From: Daldinia sp. FL1419
Taxonomy: Eukaryota; Ascomycota; Sordariomycetes; Xylariales; Hypoxylaceae
Assembly: GCA_025201765.1 (NCBI GenBank)
Contig: MU623456.1
Location: forward strand, 1-64,000
Reading direction: 5' to 3'
Length of the DNA stretch: 64,000 nt
The notes beneath the pieces were generated by a model. The model made no database searches. It saw only the letters and a list, made by a program, of their open reading frames with translations, and was not told the DNA's origin. Below, piece by piece: positions 1-11,588 of this stretch; the first letter of the stretch is position 1, and each line of letters opens with the position of its first letter. Made by a program: the position numbers and the translations under genes.

Positions 1-330
1 ATATAAAATTTTATATTTAATTAAATTTAATAAAAATTAAATAAAATTAAATAAAATAATATTAATAATCATATTATTTTTAAAAAAAAATTTATAAAAT
101 TATTAAAATTTTTATATATTTTAAAAATAAAATTATAATATTTTATTAAAATTATTTCAAAAATCTTAATAATTTTATATAATAAAATAATTTTCAATAT
201 TTATAATAATTAATTTTAATCTTAAAAATTTAATTTAAAACTAACCTTATTATTCTGCAATTTCAACTAATTAAATATTCCAGATCCCCAAAATATTCTA
301 TTAAATATAATGGTTTTAATTTTACAATAG
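1..330. other. extreme A+T tract
   Basis: In the first 240 bases only five positions are not A or T, and all five are C; there is no G on this strand. From about 241 to 330 the composition moves towards normal. There is no open frame and no clear tandem unit. It may be the edge of an AT-rich block such as a RIP-decayed repeat, a centromere-like block or a mitochondrial-like insert; the sequence alone does not decide. Confidence 0.8.
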
Positions 331-1057
331 TTGTTGAAAATACCCCTTTACCACTATGGTACCTACCTAGGTACTTACATATCCAATGATGTAACCGTAG
401 GTAGTTGTACATCGAGCTTCACCTACCTACCTAGCATGGATGGGCGTAGGTAAAGCAGGCACACGTGGGTAGGTACCTACCTACGCGTATCTCCCCTTAT
501 TCTGACCTTCCCAAGACTCAGTCATCTCTACCTAGAATATCGCACGTAGCTAGATCAGTTCCTAGCTAGATCAGTTTCGTTGCGTTAATCGCCTACATGC
601 AGGTAACATGCAAGCAGGTGCATCTGTAGTAATATGCCGGCACATTCAAATTAAGGACGAACCTGTCGCATTAGAACTACAATAATATCACCATGGCCAA
701 GATTGATTGCCTTAGCTTCTTAAATTATTTTCATATGGCAATTAGAGGCGTGGGAAGGTCTCTTGCTCGTGCAACTCCCGTCCGCCTATCGGCCAACTAT
801 TCAACTAGCCACTCCCCCTGTCGCTGGTTTGGATCTCTACAAGAGGGATCTCCATAAGTGATGATAGCTCGCAAAAAGAAGAGATTTCCCCTCCCTTTTA
901 CGCTTTGCTAGATCACCCATCAATCCCGAGTACGTTGTTGCTCTTTTTCTTAATGAGGTATCATGTGAAAGCTATTAAAAGCAACGCAGTAGGCAAAGAC
1001 ATTAGTAAAAAGGACGCCAACCACAAATTCCACTCCATCTACTTCTCATATCCGCTT
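331..1057. other. intergenic, GGTA/TACC-rich, no gene seen
   Basis: Positions about 355-490 are dense in CCTACCTAGG-type words in both orientations. A 14 bp direct repeat (tagctagatcagtt) occurs at 547-560 and 563-576. The region lies downstream of the Hsp70-like gene on the minus strand and so includes its 3' UTR near 1057. The only open frame over 60 codons, at 905-1108, has no recognisable content and overlaps the 3' end of that gene. Confidence 0.6.
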
Positions 1058-3535
1058 CTACCTAAATCTGGATCTGCAGCGGCCCATGACTTCCCCTTGA
1101 CAGACTAATTCCGCACTAAATTCTGAGCCATCAAGAGTGAGGTAGATGTCAAAGTAAACCCGGTAAAACGTGCCCTGTGGCGTGTCCATACGTTCGAAGT
1201 CTTTCTCGAGGTTCTTACGTGACAAGTCGGACGTAAGCGTAACAACTTCCTTTATACCTATAAATATGTCAGTCGCAAGTGAAAACGGATCGTTATAAAA
1301 CAAGATAACTTACGAGGATCTTTGGTGTACTCGGGGCAGACATCATCATCGCAGGCATATAGTATATCTTCGTACATAAGTGTCGCACCCGGGGCCACCT
1401 GTCGGAAAAATGATACTTTCACTGGTTCACCAATCTTGACTTTCTGGCCCTTTTGCACAAAGATCTGCCGAGTGAATTTACATCTATCCTTGCCGTCTAG
1501 GGATGGTACGCGGTACGCTTCGGGATGGTAGCCCTCCTTGAAGGGTTGAAGGGTTGCCATGAGGTAATGACGACGAGCTACACGATGAGTGATAACCCGC
1601 TCAGTGATACCTGCGGTGACAGCCCCCTTAACAATGGCGGCAACGGAATCCATAGGCCGGACGACTTTAGACTGGAACTGGGGAGGGACGTGGAGTTTGA
1701 TCTGCTGGAAGAGATATTCGGAAGCGCCAAAACCACCAACCACCAGGATGTTTTGCAGTGTCCTATTTTGAGCTTGGATGGCGATGATCTGGTTTCGTAC
1801 CAGCTCTAAAATTCGGTTTACGACAGGTTCGAAACATTGAAGAATTTCCTCGTTGGTAAAAGTCATGTAACCCTCTTCGATGCCTGCTTCGGGGAATTCT
1901 GCCTCAATACCAACATCAACAGCCCACTTCTGGCCGTTATTTCTGAAGTCAGCCTTGATTCTGTTCTCGAAATCCATAATACATTTGGCATATACACGAC
2001 CGGCCGTCTTAGATCCATCTGGTAACTTCATCTTCCGAATCTTAGTCCGTAGGATATTACTAAAATTCCTGTTAAGGGCAGTGGAGCCACAGGAATCACC
2101 AGAACCTGCCGTGCATTCTGCGACTGTAAAGGGATTCTCATCCTCAACTTCGTAAGCAATCAAATCAACGGTACCACCACCACAATCGACGATCAAAATG
2201 GCATCGTGAACCTTTAGATTAAGCAAGCCTGTCTTGGCGCAAAAGAGCGATGCAGCCTCAGGCTCACTAACAAGCGTTAACCTATTGTCATTTTCGTCTC
2301 GGAGGAAACCAGCCTGAATAGCGGCAGCTCGCGTAGCGGCCTTGCCCGCATCGTTCCAGATAGCTGGCACAGTCAAGTAGTAGCGAATATTCCGTTCCTC
2401 TCGATTGAATACCTCGCCCAACGTCTTCTGCAGCGCCGTGCGCATGGCTTGTCGCAGCTTAAACAGGTAATCCGCAGCTACGTCGATTTCCGACTTTCCG
2501 GGAGGTAGTGGCGGAAGGTTAATGGGATCGATATAGGTGTTGCCTGATAGCATCAGCTGGAGTTTGAACCATTCGACCTTTTGTACACCAGGCTTCGGAT
2601 ATCCCGTGGGCGCCAGAGCATCGGCGATATCTGGACCCCATCCAACAACCTTTTGGTATTGATCATAATAAAGAACAGTAGGTATCTTATCCAAGTTAGC
2701 AAGCCTTCGTGTAATGATCGTGCCTTTCCTAGGATGCTTTACCTTTTGCTTCGTGTACGATCCGGCGCCAGGCCATTCTGTAATGATGTCCTCCTTCGCC
2801 TCGTTATTCGTCGCAAACGCAAACGCAACACCAGAGAACGTTGTACCCTACATTTCGCACAATTAGTTCAAAATAACGAGACGGTCAAAGAATAGAGAGT
2901 TGAACAAAATCGACAGGGAAACGTACAAAATCAATTCCAACAATCAGCTGCGCCTTGCTTCTACTGTTGCCTTCGACTTCGGCAGCCGGTCTACCATAGG
3001 ACTGCATGGCGTTGGTAGGTTGGGGAGCAGGAGCAGGTGGCGGGTAACCAGCGTATCCGGGAGGGCCACCAGCAACTCCTGGAGGAGGTTGTGAACCGGG
3101 AGGGACGTGCATCTGAGGAGGGTAGCCGGCGACAGGAGCACCGGTGTTGATAGGAGGGGGGCCGCCAACCATTTGCGACGGCGGTGTGCGAGCTGGTCCC
3201 GTAGTTAAAGGGCTTGTGCGGCCAACTGGTTGTTGAGGTGGGAAATTTGCTGAATAACTGGGTGGACGTGGTCCAGCACCGGGATGGTTCATTATCGGGA
3301 GGCTCGTCTGGGAGGACGAAGCTGTTATAGAGGGGGCGGCAGGACCAGGATAAGGATGGGGTTGGGCTTGGGCCTGTGGGAACTGCTGCGTTATTTGCGG
3401 TGGAGGGGTCGAGGTCGGGGTCGAAGTCGCAGGCCTTTGTGGTTCAGGCGTACTTGAGGGAATACTGGCGGTGGATTTCCGTTTACCTAATCCTAGGCCT
3501 CTAAGACGGGAATTCAAATTGTTCAATGAATTCAT
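1058..3535 (-). CDS. Hsp70-like ATPase with proline-rich N-terminal extension
   Basis: Three exons: 3535-2927, 2847-1314 and 1257-1058, giving 780 aa. The introns (79 and 56 bp) begin GTACGT and GTAAGT and end TAG; phases agree. Residues 1 to about 195 are low complexity, rich in Pro, Ser, Thr and Gln. The actin/Hsp70-type ATPase fold then begins with the phosphate-1 motif VGIDFGTTFSGVAFAF (about 198-213). The phosphate-2 motif IVDCGGGTVDL lies near 417-427 and the adenosine-type motif LVVGGFGASEYL near 567-578. The region after the ATPase is short (about 100 aa), unlike the roughly 200 aa substrate domain plus lid of canonical Hsp70. This matches the divergent fungal Hsp70/Hsp12A-like family, which is typically cytosolic and of unknown client. 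The start is the only ATG preceding the continuous frame. Family assignment is firm; the specific function is not known. Confidence 0.9.
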
Positions 3536-5824
3536 AAGGAATTAGGGAAACGGAAAGAAGAAGAAGAAAAGAGAGAAGGGGAAAAAAAGAGGGCGAGCCA
3601 AAGGGTGGGAAGGACTTTGACGAAGGTGTGATCCAATTGATGTGGGATCACTGGGCTTTCTAAGCTAGGTTATGATAAGGCGGGCTGAGCTGAGCCAAGA
3701 CGAAGATGCTGACAGTCCCTAAAAGAAGAAAGCGAGCAAGAAAGAGGCGTCGGGTCGTTTCCATATGAAGAGTAGAGTGTTGCGGCGTTAGAAAGAGGGG
3801 CTACGGGCTGCTGCTTTGCTGCTGCTACGGCTGCTAATGCTAATACTGCTAAATAGGTAGGCGCTTTTAGGTGCGTTGGGTGCTGTTGCCGAGTTGCTTG
3901 GTATGTTCCTACTTCCTGCTTCGCTTTTTTTTCTTGGGTTTTGGGTTGCTTAGGTAGGTACCCCAAGTGTAATGAAAATATGTAGGTAATCCCTTGTTTC
4001 CCGCTCTGTCCCTTTAGGTTTAACTCGAATTAGACTAAGGTAATAACCGATTATGCCTGCCGTAGGACGTCTGGGAAGGAAGGGTAGAAGAGGAAAAAAA
4101 AAAAAAAAGTACCCAAGGCCTAGTAACACTGAAGGTACGAGTTACAAGTATAATCTTGTCAGGAGCAAAAGTCCTTGGTGTCCTTGGTGTCCTTTGGTGC
4201 CCTTGATGCTGTTCGTATGTGCAATTCCTTAAACCTAGGACTTGAGATTAATAAAGAGAGGCGGACAGGGCGAGATAGGCTTGAATGGGGCCAGCAAGTA
4301 AGAAAATAGTTAGAAAATAGTAACTGGTGGGACACTATTATCGCGGAGGATCAATTAGATCAAATCAGATCAATTAAAACTTCTGTATTGTGACCCTGTT
4401 CCTTGTTCGTTTTTTATCCTTTTTTTTCTCCCTCCTCAATTCCACTGTGGCTGATGGAGCTGACCGCGCTAAAGGTTACCTACTAAGGTTGGGCTGGTTG
4501 CTGCTGGCTATGTGGATTGCAGATTGCAGGCTGCAGGTCGCGAGTTTAGCGGTTAGGGGTGCTTTTGGGGGAAGAGAAAAATCCAGGATAATAAGGCTGA
4601 GGCGAGTTTCTCTTAACAAAATACTGCAAAGGGAGGTCGAAGAGGAATAAAAAGTCCTAGATTTGGAGAGGGGGAATCTGTAGGCGGTAGGCTGTAAGCA
4701 AAAGGTGGGTAGTAGAGAAATGAGACGATGCAACAATGCGACAATGACAGTGGTGGAGAACGCGATACGTGTGGGGCAATAATATCTTATAGGTACGTAC
4801 CTAAATAGAGGTATCAGAGTGGTAGGTATTACCTATTCGCTTCTACCAATAGGTACCTTACCTAAAGGCTAATTAATACCCGTATGGGACTCATCAGTGC
4901 TGAAAAAGTCTTACACTGCCTAACAGTGTTAGAATTGTGGCAATGCTACCCCAATTATCATAAATTGTTGTCAATATAAAATATTGACGTTCCCAAGGCT
5001 CTTCTTTTGGGTGATGAGTGATCCGATATTTTTATATTTTATAAAGGGACCCAGCTACAAATTTTATAATCATAACAATATCTATACCTAAGACAATAAC
5101 ATAAGTAGGTACCTACCTACCTACCTAGGTACTTAGGTAAGGTAAGGACCCTGTAGGCAGTTCCTGGAGTTCGCTATTCGTGAGTTTGTGCGAGGTGCCC
5201 ATGCAAGCAAGCGTTTCGCTACCTACCTGTAAGTTAGTAGGTCATAGTAGGTGGTAGTTAGTCGATTGCATACCTAGGTAGGTACCTAAAAGGTATATAC
5301 CCAAGGTACCCAGTCTTAGCATACCCGCGCGTCAAGGGTGCTTAAAGGTTAACCTAAAATGTTGGATGTTGCCGCCGTGGCAATTGTAGACCACGTGAAT
5401 ATTTTTAAAAGATGAGATGGAGAAAAATAGAATTCATGAGAACAGACGGCAAATAATTATACATCTTACTAACGCAGTTGCCAACAACGATAGTAGCACC
5501 TAACATACCTATACAATTTATATAATACTCTAGTATATAGGGGAAGGAAGCAACTCGGCAAGACTTCATATTTAATTATACAATGTCGTTGGATATAATG
5601 TCATGATCCCCCGGGAACCTTAGAAGGGCCAATCCAGATAAACGTTGCCTTGAAATGCTAACGGTCCATACCATTCGTATTACATCAGAACTAACTCCAA
5701 GCCGTTAGATAGCGAGCAACGTTGTAAGAATGAAGGGGTTACTAAATGTTCTAGATTTGATAGGCTAAGTTTGGATGTTGTCTGAGGTTTAATGAGATTT
5801 TAATGACCAGGCAGATATATACAC

Positions 5825-5850
5825 TACATAGCTACCTAGGTAGCTATGTA
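5825..5850. repeat. perfect 26 bp palindrome around CCTAGG
   Basis: The sequence is its own reverse complement over 26 bases with no spacer, centred on CCTAGG and extended by TAGCTA and CATA on each side. It lies mid-intergenic, more than 2 kb from either gene. It is one of the most perfect members of the CCTAGG/GGTACC word family seen in this window. Confidence 0.85.
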
Positions 5851-6951
5851 TGCTGGGTATATAATTAATAGTCTTCTAACTAGAATCCTCCAAATGTCTT
5901 CTATAGCTTAGTATTCTTACCGCGGCCTCTCCGGGGTCCCTTTGAATCCCTTGGTTCGCAACGCTGCGCAAACTCGAAAAAGAAGTTGAGAAAAATGTAT
6001 GTACGAGAGAGGATGTAAGTAACTAATGCTAGTTTAAAGATTCGGGCCGTCCATCAATTACGTAGGTACATTACACAAAGGCACCACCTATACATACCTA
6101 CACTAGTTAGTAGAGCACATGCAATTACCTACTAGTCTGCTAGTGTCAAATATTTTAACGTTGTCCAAGACTGCGCCGCCAATTCAATACATTTCAGGGA
6201 TCGTCTCAAAAGAGGTACATTTCATAAGTCGTTCTTCAATATATAATTAACAGAAATACTCAGGTTTATGCGACAAACTCTTTAAGATACCAAGTACAAA
6301 TTGTTAAGGGTCAAGCATACATATGTACCTAGGTATCTTCTACATGAGGTATGTTTCATAATTGGTGCCTGACCTGACCACGTTTCTTGCACTAACCCCT
6401 CCAGCCCCGCCATTAGCCTTTCCCTTTTCGTCCCCGCTCTTAGTTGGGGTCGCTTTCAGTCTGTGGAGAGAGCAAACTAACGGTTAGTAAGAATAAAAGA
6501 CAGAGGCTCAGCTAAGCTCAGCCCCGCCCAATTGCATCAGCCACACTAAGTAGAACCCCAAGATAGATTAACTAACAGTACCTAAGTAGTTATAGTGGAG
6601 GTATAAGAAACGACTCTAAGACGCAATAGGTCAGAAATTCAAAAGTTCGGGACTAATGAATTAATATTGTACATAGTGTAGGAATATTGTCAAGATCAAT
6701 TGACAAGCGCTAATCTAAATTAGGTAAATGGTAAGTATTGATGGATTCGTCACACCTCCAAAATCTCGTATATTATTTTAAATCTTTGGGACAACCCAGC
6801 TTTCTCTTCTTGTAGTAACAAAGAATTTAATAAATTAAAAAAAAAAGTTACCAATCGTCAAGAGGCGTAATCTTGTCACGTCAGAGACACGTGCTCACGA
6901 TAGATTTGGCATTTGGACCTCTCGAAGGATTCTGTCAGTTACATGCATTAT

Positions 6952-7023
6952 CGTTTCATCGTTTCATCGTTTCATCGTCTCATCGTCTCATCGCCTCATC
7001 GCCTCATCGCCTCATCGCCTCAT
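6952..7023. repeat. 8 bp minisatellite, nine units in three ordered variants
   Basis: There are nine contiguous 8 bp units: three CGTTTCAT, then two CGTCTCAT, then four CGCCTCAT. The variants are in strict blocks and differ by one T-to-C step each. Confidence 0.95.
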
Positions 7024-8906
7024 CCAATGTTACCTACACGTTTTAAGAGGCAGAAGAGAGGCACCTAACCTAACCAGCTAACCTACCTAGGCTATCACCG
7101 GTTATTAGCTTCTAACTTCTTTGCCTGGTACCGCATTAATCCATTCATATCCCTATACTGCTCACGTCACTCTGTCAGCTTCTCTTCCAGGAGAGAGCTC
7201 CTTTTCTTAGGTACCTTGCATAACGTTGCACTCAGCGTGTCTAAAGGATGCGGGTTGGTAGCTCGGGTTTCCAGAAACAAAGTCCGAATTGCCTCTCGAG
7301 GTCCTGCTAAACGGACAGCTATTCTGGCAGCTAATTCGTACCTACTACCACAGTACTCCTAACATCAAACCATTCCAGACCGCCTAGAACCAGATTGGGG
7401 GCCAAAAAAAGGTAACGGACATTTCATGTAATATGATAAATGCCGGGTTTCCCACGTGCATTCGGGATCAATCCGATGATTCTGGTGGATTTGTCTCATC
7501 TACGATTTGCTAAATCAGGAGCCCTTGATGCTACTTACAGCCTACAAAGTAAATCGAGGCACTCGCATATCCATTTACGTGCCCTAGTTAAGGGGTTGGC
7601 TAGGTGCAATAGAGACTCTTTGTACAGGGCGACCACTACGTAAGTCTGACTCCTGTGAAGAGTCGGTGCCAGAAATAATGGACCAATGGATTATATTTAT
7701 GGCTTAGGTAGGTATTTACCGGCAATTATCATAACAGCCAAGCTGATAGTGTTAAATATACGAAGCCGTAATAAATAAGTATAGCTTTCCACATCCAGTG
7801 CCCATCATACTAATATCTTCCTGGAACCCGCAGTTATCAGCCATGAAACCGGACAGAAGGAAGAGACCCAAATCAAAGGCCAACGGTTGTCGCCGTCGGA
7901 ACCGGCGGGAAGATACCGGAAACCAAGACGGGATATTTTCCCGGTCTATGCATGCAGGAGCTTTATAAGGAGCGGAGACATTACTACGCGCCCGAGTTGT
8001 AACCATATTCCAAAAGTACTCTCGGTAATGTCGGGAAGGCCGAATCAAAATACTACCCTCCCCGCGCTTCACACGCCGCTCATGGGCATCAGGTTCTAAG
8101 TCCGCCATAGCAAGAAAACGACTGCCTCCTTATTGCCCGCCAGCCGTGATTTGGTAGCAGGTGAGAAAAATATGATCAAAACTCAGCGCACCAGTTCTTA
8201 GATCGCACTAGTCATTTTACGCCGTTCACGCTTTTATAATATTTCGACCCTGAAAGAGCTTCGGGTTGCGCTATAGATGTGAAATCGCGGTTGTCTTTAC
8301 TTGCTACCAACCCCAATAGAATTATATGATTATGATGATATAATTGTGGTTTCGTAGAAACAAGTACATTAGCAAATGTGTATTTAAACGAATTGGCGTC
8401 GACAGTGGCCGACTAGCCCTTTAACACGTAGGTAGTCGTTGCCCTTGATATAGTATCATGATATGATAAACAATTACTTATACATGGAAATGCTGTAGGT
8501 CATACATTCTCCTACATGCTAGAAAATGATACTTCGGTGCTGATTATATTTATAATAACAGTAACCGTTCAAACTTTATGTATTTAACTTAGAAACGCCG
8601 TGTAATAAAAGGCATAAAATCATGCTTGTGTCGCTCACCGAACTCATTGTTTAGGCACGGTTATGTTGTATCTATTTAGTCCTCTAGTATACTAATAACC
8701 TCAAACAAGATTATTATCGCTATTGTTATATGTTTGACTTAAGCGCTTATCTTTCCGTGGATGTTTTATTGCGTTGCCTCATGACCATAAGGAAAATCAC
8801 AAACGCTTGCTATACTGGGTACACATTTTCTGGTGTAAAGAAATAAATTGCAAGCATACCAACTTCGTATAAGAGGTAATAGGCATTGTAGATTGCCGGC
8901 CCTGAG

Positions 8907-11138
8907 ATGACCATTGCTACGACCAGTTCTCCTGGCGGAGACCCGATGGAGGTGGAGATGGAGGACGTGGCTCAGGTGTTTGTACCTGGAAATGGATACG
9001 AATGGGATGAAACACTGCTAGGTATGAATTGGACGGAAATAGACTGGCGGGATAACGAGTTATTACGCGAAGTGCCATGGTCAAGGATCCAAAATGAAAC
9101 TCTCGTGCACTTGAACGTTATGTTCATGGAATATGATGAGAACCACCAGTCAAGGAAGGTGTCTGGCGAATTCAATCCCGCAGCAAAGGAGAAGGCCCGG
9201 AGGCACCCCTTGGAAGTGTTAAACATCGGAACGGAAGCGCAAAGCCCACTCTCGTTTCTCACGCCCAATACAAGCGCTCCCTCGAATGATCCTCTCGGCG
9301 GGAACCCCGTTCATCTCAGACAAACCCAGCCCGGCCCGGCCCAATCGTCGTCGGATTTTAGCCCGTTCTCGCCGCCCAAACAATATAGGCTTCCAGGCTT
9401 TGTCTACAAAGACGCCGACAATGGGTTTTGGACAGCGAGCTTCGAGCTTGAGTTGCCCGTCGCCGTGTACAGGAGAGGAGGGCTTTACGCAGGTAGACCT
9501 CACCCGGAAGACAACCGGTGGGAAGACGAGCCGATGGAAACTAACAACATCAATCACGATATAATCGCGAGCAACACTGTCGACAGCTTCATCGATATAC
9601 TCAGCGAAAAGACTGATTACGTTTTTGTCAAGCGGGATAGCGACGAGGGAACTCCCCTTTACGACTTTAAGATGGAAAACTTGCACAGGTTGGAGCACGG
9701 CCTGCCGATGTTCGAGGACGTCGAAATGAGTGATAACGAAGTTTCTGTATCCGTACCAAGCGAACGCGAGCCATATCCTCCAGTGGTTGAGAATGCGGCA
9801 CAGTCCACTGTGGCCATGCTTGCAGAATACTATTTTGACAATTCATCGCACGCTAAAAACATTCGGTTGGCCTCTTTCGAAGATATCCGAGTTGCTGTGA
9901 GCGAGACTGGTATTCATGACTTGACTGTGGATGAGAGAGAGAAAGCCGAGCGTCGCGCCCTGGAACTACTCGAACTAGAGGCGTATAAACGAAGGCGAGA
10001 TCCGCGTCACGTCGCCTTGCCCGGGATGAAGCCGCGGTACAGAGCCTTCTCCGTCTACGCGTCCGACTGCACGGAAATAAACGCTCTATTGGAAAAAAGA
10101 GACTACGAGAACGGGCCAGATGACGTGGAAGAGCCTGCCCGTCTGTACGGGTGGCAGATTATCAAGATCGTGTCGCCGGTGCTACGGTTGGAAGGATGGC
10201 CGGCCGCCAACATCGACAAAATCATCCATGACATCTGTAAAGTCGTCCGCGCCAACTTCCGCGTCCACGTCGACACGCCCGCGGTCCGGACCACGACGCA
10301 AATTGCCATTTCGCATACGAGCGGCCTCGATCTAATGGATATGAAGAAGCTAGCTTCGTTCCTCAGCATCAATGCCGTTCACGAAGACTTGAGAGTGTAC
10401 AACCACTGGTACCGCACAATCCGGAACTACCGCCACGTCTGCGGGCCCCTCAACCGAGACTCGAGGCTCGCCAGGATGGCCCAGGCGAACTACGCCGCGG
10501 TAGGCTATGACAACGACATCCTCAAGCCCATAAAAGAGAATAAGAACCTGCGGACGCTAAACCAGTACGCGCTGCACTTCCTGCCCATCTCCAAGATCAT
10601 GGTCCAGGAGAAGCTGGCGAGCCGTATCTTCCACAGCACGCTATGGCACTACAGGACCATCAGCTCCCTGGTCAAGGCGCTGAGCCCGGAAGACAAGCGC
10701 AACAAACTCGAGCTGGTGATACGAGCCCGGGGCGAAGGCTTCGCGGTAGGCGGACGGAGCGAGCTCGATATGGACGGGAGTCTATCATCCGAAGAGAGGA
10801 GAGCGCACAAGATAAATTCCGTCGAAGCCGACAGCGAGCGAGGTGTGTTTTTATTCCGACAGATGAGCGGCTCGCTTGACCCGTTGAACATTGCATCTTG
10901 GCTGCTCGTGTGCGCGCAAATAACCTATTTCGCCAAGACGTCAACCCCCGAGCAATACAAGGCCTGCCTGGAGAAGATCATGGCGGGCGAGTCGGTCATG
11001 GATGTCATAGGTATCAACGAGATGGCGCGGAAGTATCTCGAGGACCGTTATGTTACTGACGGTTGGTTGAAGACGAAGACACAAACTAACGGAATCGTTG
11101 ACTGGAGAAATCCCTTCTACCCTCCGATGGATGAATAG
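8907..11138 (+). CDS. divergent amidoligase-family protein (Amidoligase_2-like), possibly a pseudoenzyme
   Basis: Single-exon frame of 743 aa. Residues 1 to about 150 are acidic and Ser/Pro-rich. From about 178 the protein follows the layout of fungal Amidoligase_2 (COOH-NH2 ligase) proteins: FELELPVAVYRRGG then PHPEDNRW (178-205, the family's GxExE strand), RYRAFSVYASD (377-387, matching the usual WSVxxDGS segment), YGWQIIKIVSPVLR (414-427), RANFRVHV (448-455), GLDLMDMKKLASFL (473-486) and VFLFRQMSGSLDP (647-659, matching xIEFRQHxGTLDP). The family normally has an HVHxG motif just after the RVHV strand; here it reads TTTQIAISH. The Glu of EFRQ is also replaced by Leu. An acidic insert lies at about 262-370. 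This is assignment by motif order, from memory of the family; the substrate is unknown. The gene converges on Rqc2, whose 3' end is 450 bp away. The 3' half is more GC-rich than the 5' half. Confidence 0.75.
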   Translation: MTIATTSSPGGDPMEVEMEDVAQVFVPGNGYEWDETLLGMNWTEIDWRDNELLREVPWSRIQNETLVHLNVMFMEYDENHQSRKVSGEFNPAAKEKARRHPLEVLNIGTEAQSPLSFLTPNTSAPSNDPLGGNPVHLRQTQPGPAQSSSDFSPFSPPKQYRLPGFVYKDADNGFWTASFELELPVAVYRRGGLYAGRPHPEDNRWEDEPMETNNINHDIIASNTVDSFIDILSEKTDYVFVKRDSDEGTPLYDFKMENLHRLEHGLPMFEDVEMSDNEVSVSVPSEREPYPPVVENAAQSTVAMLAEYYFDNSSHAKNIRLASFEDIRVAVSETGIHDLTVDEREKAERRALELLELEAYKRRRDPRHVALPGMKPRYRAFSVYASDCTEINALLEKRDYENGPDDVEEPARLYGWQIIKIVSPVLRLEGWPAANIDKIIHDICKVVRANFRVHVDTPAVRTTTQIAISHTSGLDLMDMKKLASFLSINAVHEDLRVYNHWYRTIRNYRHVCGPLNRDSRLARMAQANYAAVGYDNDILKPIKENKNLRTLNQYALHFLPISKIMVQEKLASRIFHSTLWHYRTISSLVKALSPEDKRNKLELVIRARGEGFAVGGRSELDMDGSLSSEERRAHKINSVEADSERGVFLFRQMSGSLDPLNIASWLLVCAQITYFAKTSTPEQYKACLEKIMAGESVMDVIGINEMARKYLEDRYVTDGWLKTKTQTNGIVDWRNPFYPPMDE

Positions 11139-11588
11139 AGGTAAGCCGGTAGGTACCTGAAGTAACAGGAAATCTCTTCCGTAGGCAGTAAGTATATAGG
11201 GTGACTCGTCTAGATGCCTGTATTATATGCCAGAGTGAGTACAATGTGGAACAACCTTACTAACAAGCAGGCATGTGTTATTGTATGCTTTGTATTATGG
11301 CTTTATCAAAAAGGTATTTGGAAAGTCAAGTATAAACCACATTTTGCACACCCTCCTTTAGAGTGAATAAGTAGGTATGTACTGTATTGTAGTCAACATG
11401 TAGGTATGTATATCGAATACATGATACTCGGAGTATGTCTTCTTTTGCTCGAGTCCCGATCCACGCCCGACACATATATCGACAAGACTGCAATTAACCA
11501 TGTCGCTAAGGACCAATGGAAGTATATCGCCGTTTGGGGTGGTATGATACGTAGGATTTGAGCATCATCTACCTTTTGTATAGCGTCC
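11139..11588. other. convergent 3' intergenic region
   Basis: It separates two genes facing each other and should contain both 3' UTRs and polyadenylation signals. I see A/T-rich stretches and TAGGTA words but no gene. Confidence 0.6.

Larger units (their letters stand above)
3536..8906. other. 5.4 kb intergenic region, no supported gene
   Basis: The proximal part (3540-3600) is purine-rich on this strand and probably holds the promoter and leader of the minus-strand Hsp70-like gene. Further on are a poly-A run near 4097, three near-copies of a 9 bp unit ccttggtgt at 4173-4200, dense TACC/GGTA words at 4790-4870 and 5100-5300, a perfect 26 bp palindrome at 5825-5850 and an 8 bp minisatellite at 6952-7023. 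Open frames here (for example 118 codons, minus strand, 7752-8108) show no domain, no splice-supported extension and biased composition, so I do not call them genes. Confidence 0.6.

Noticed and set aside
6952..7023. CRISPR-like array
   Set aside because: The units are contiguous 8-mers without spacers, in a eukaryotic genome.
7752..8108. 118-codon minus-strand frame as a gene
   Set aside because: Arg/Ser-rich with no domain, overlapping a frame on the other strand, and no exon partners.
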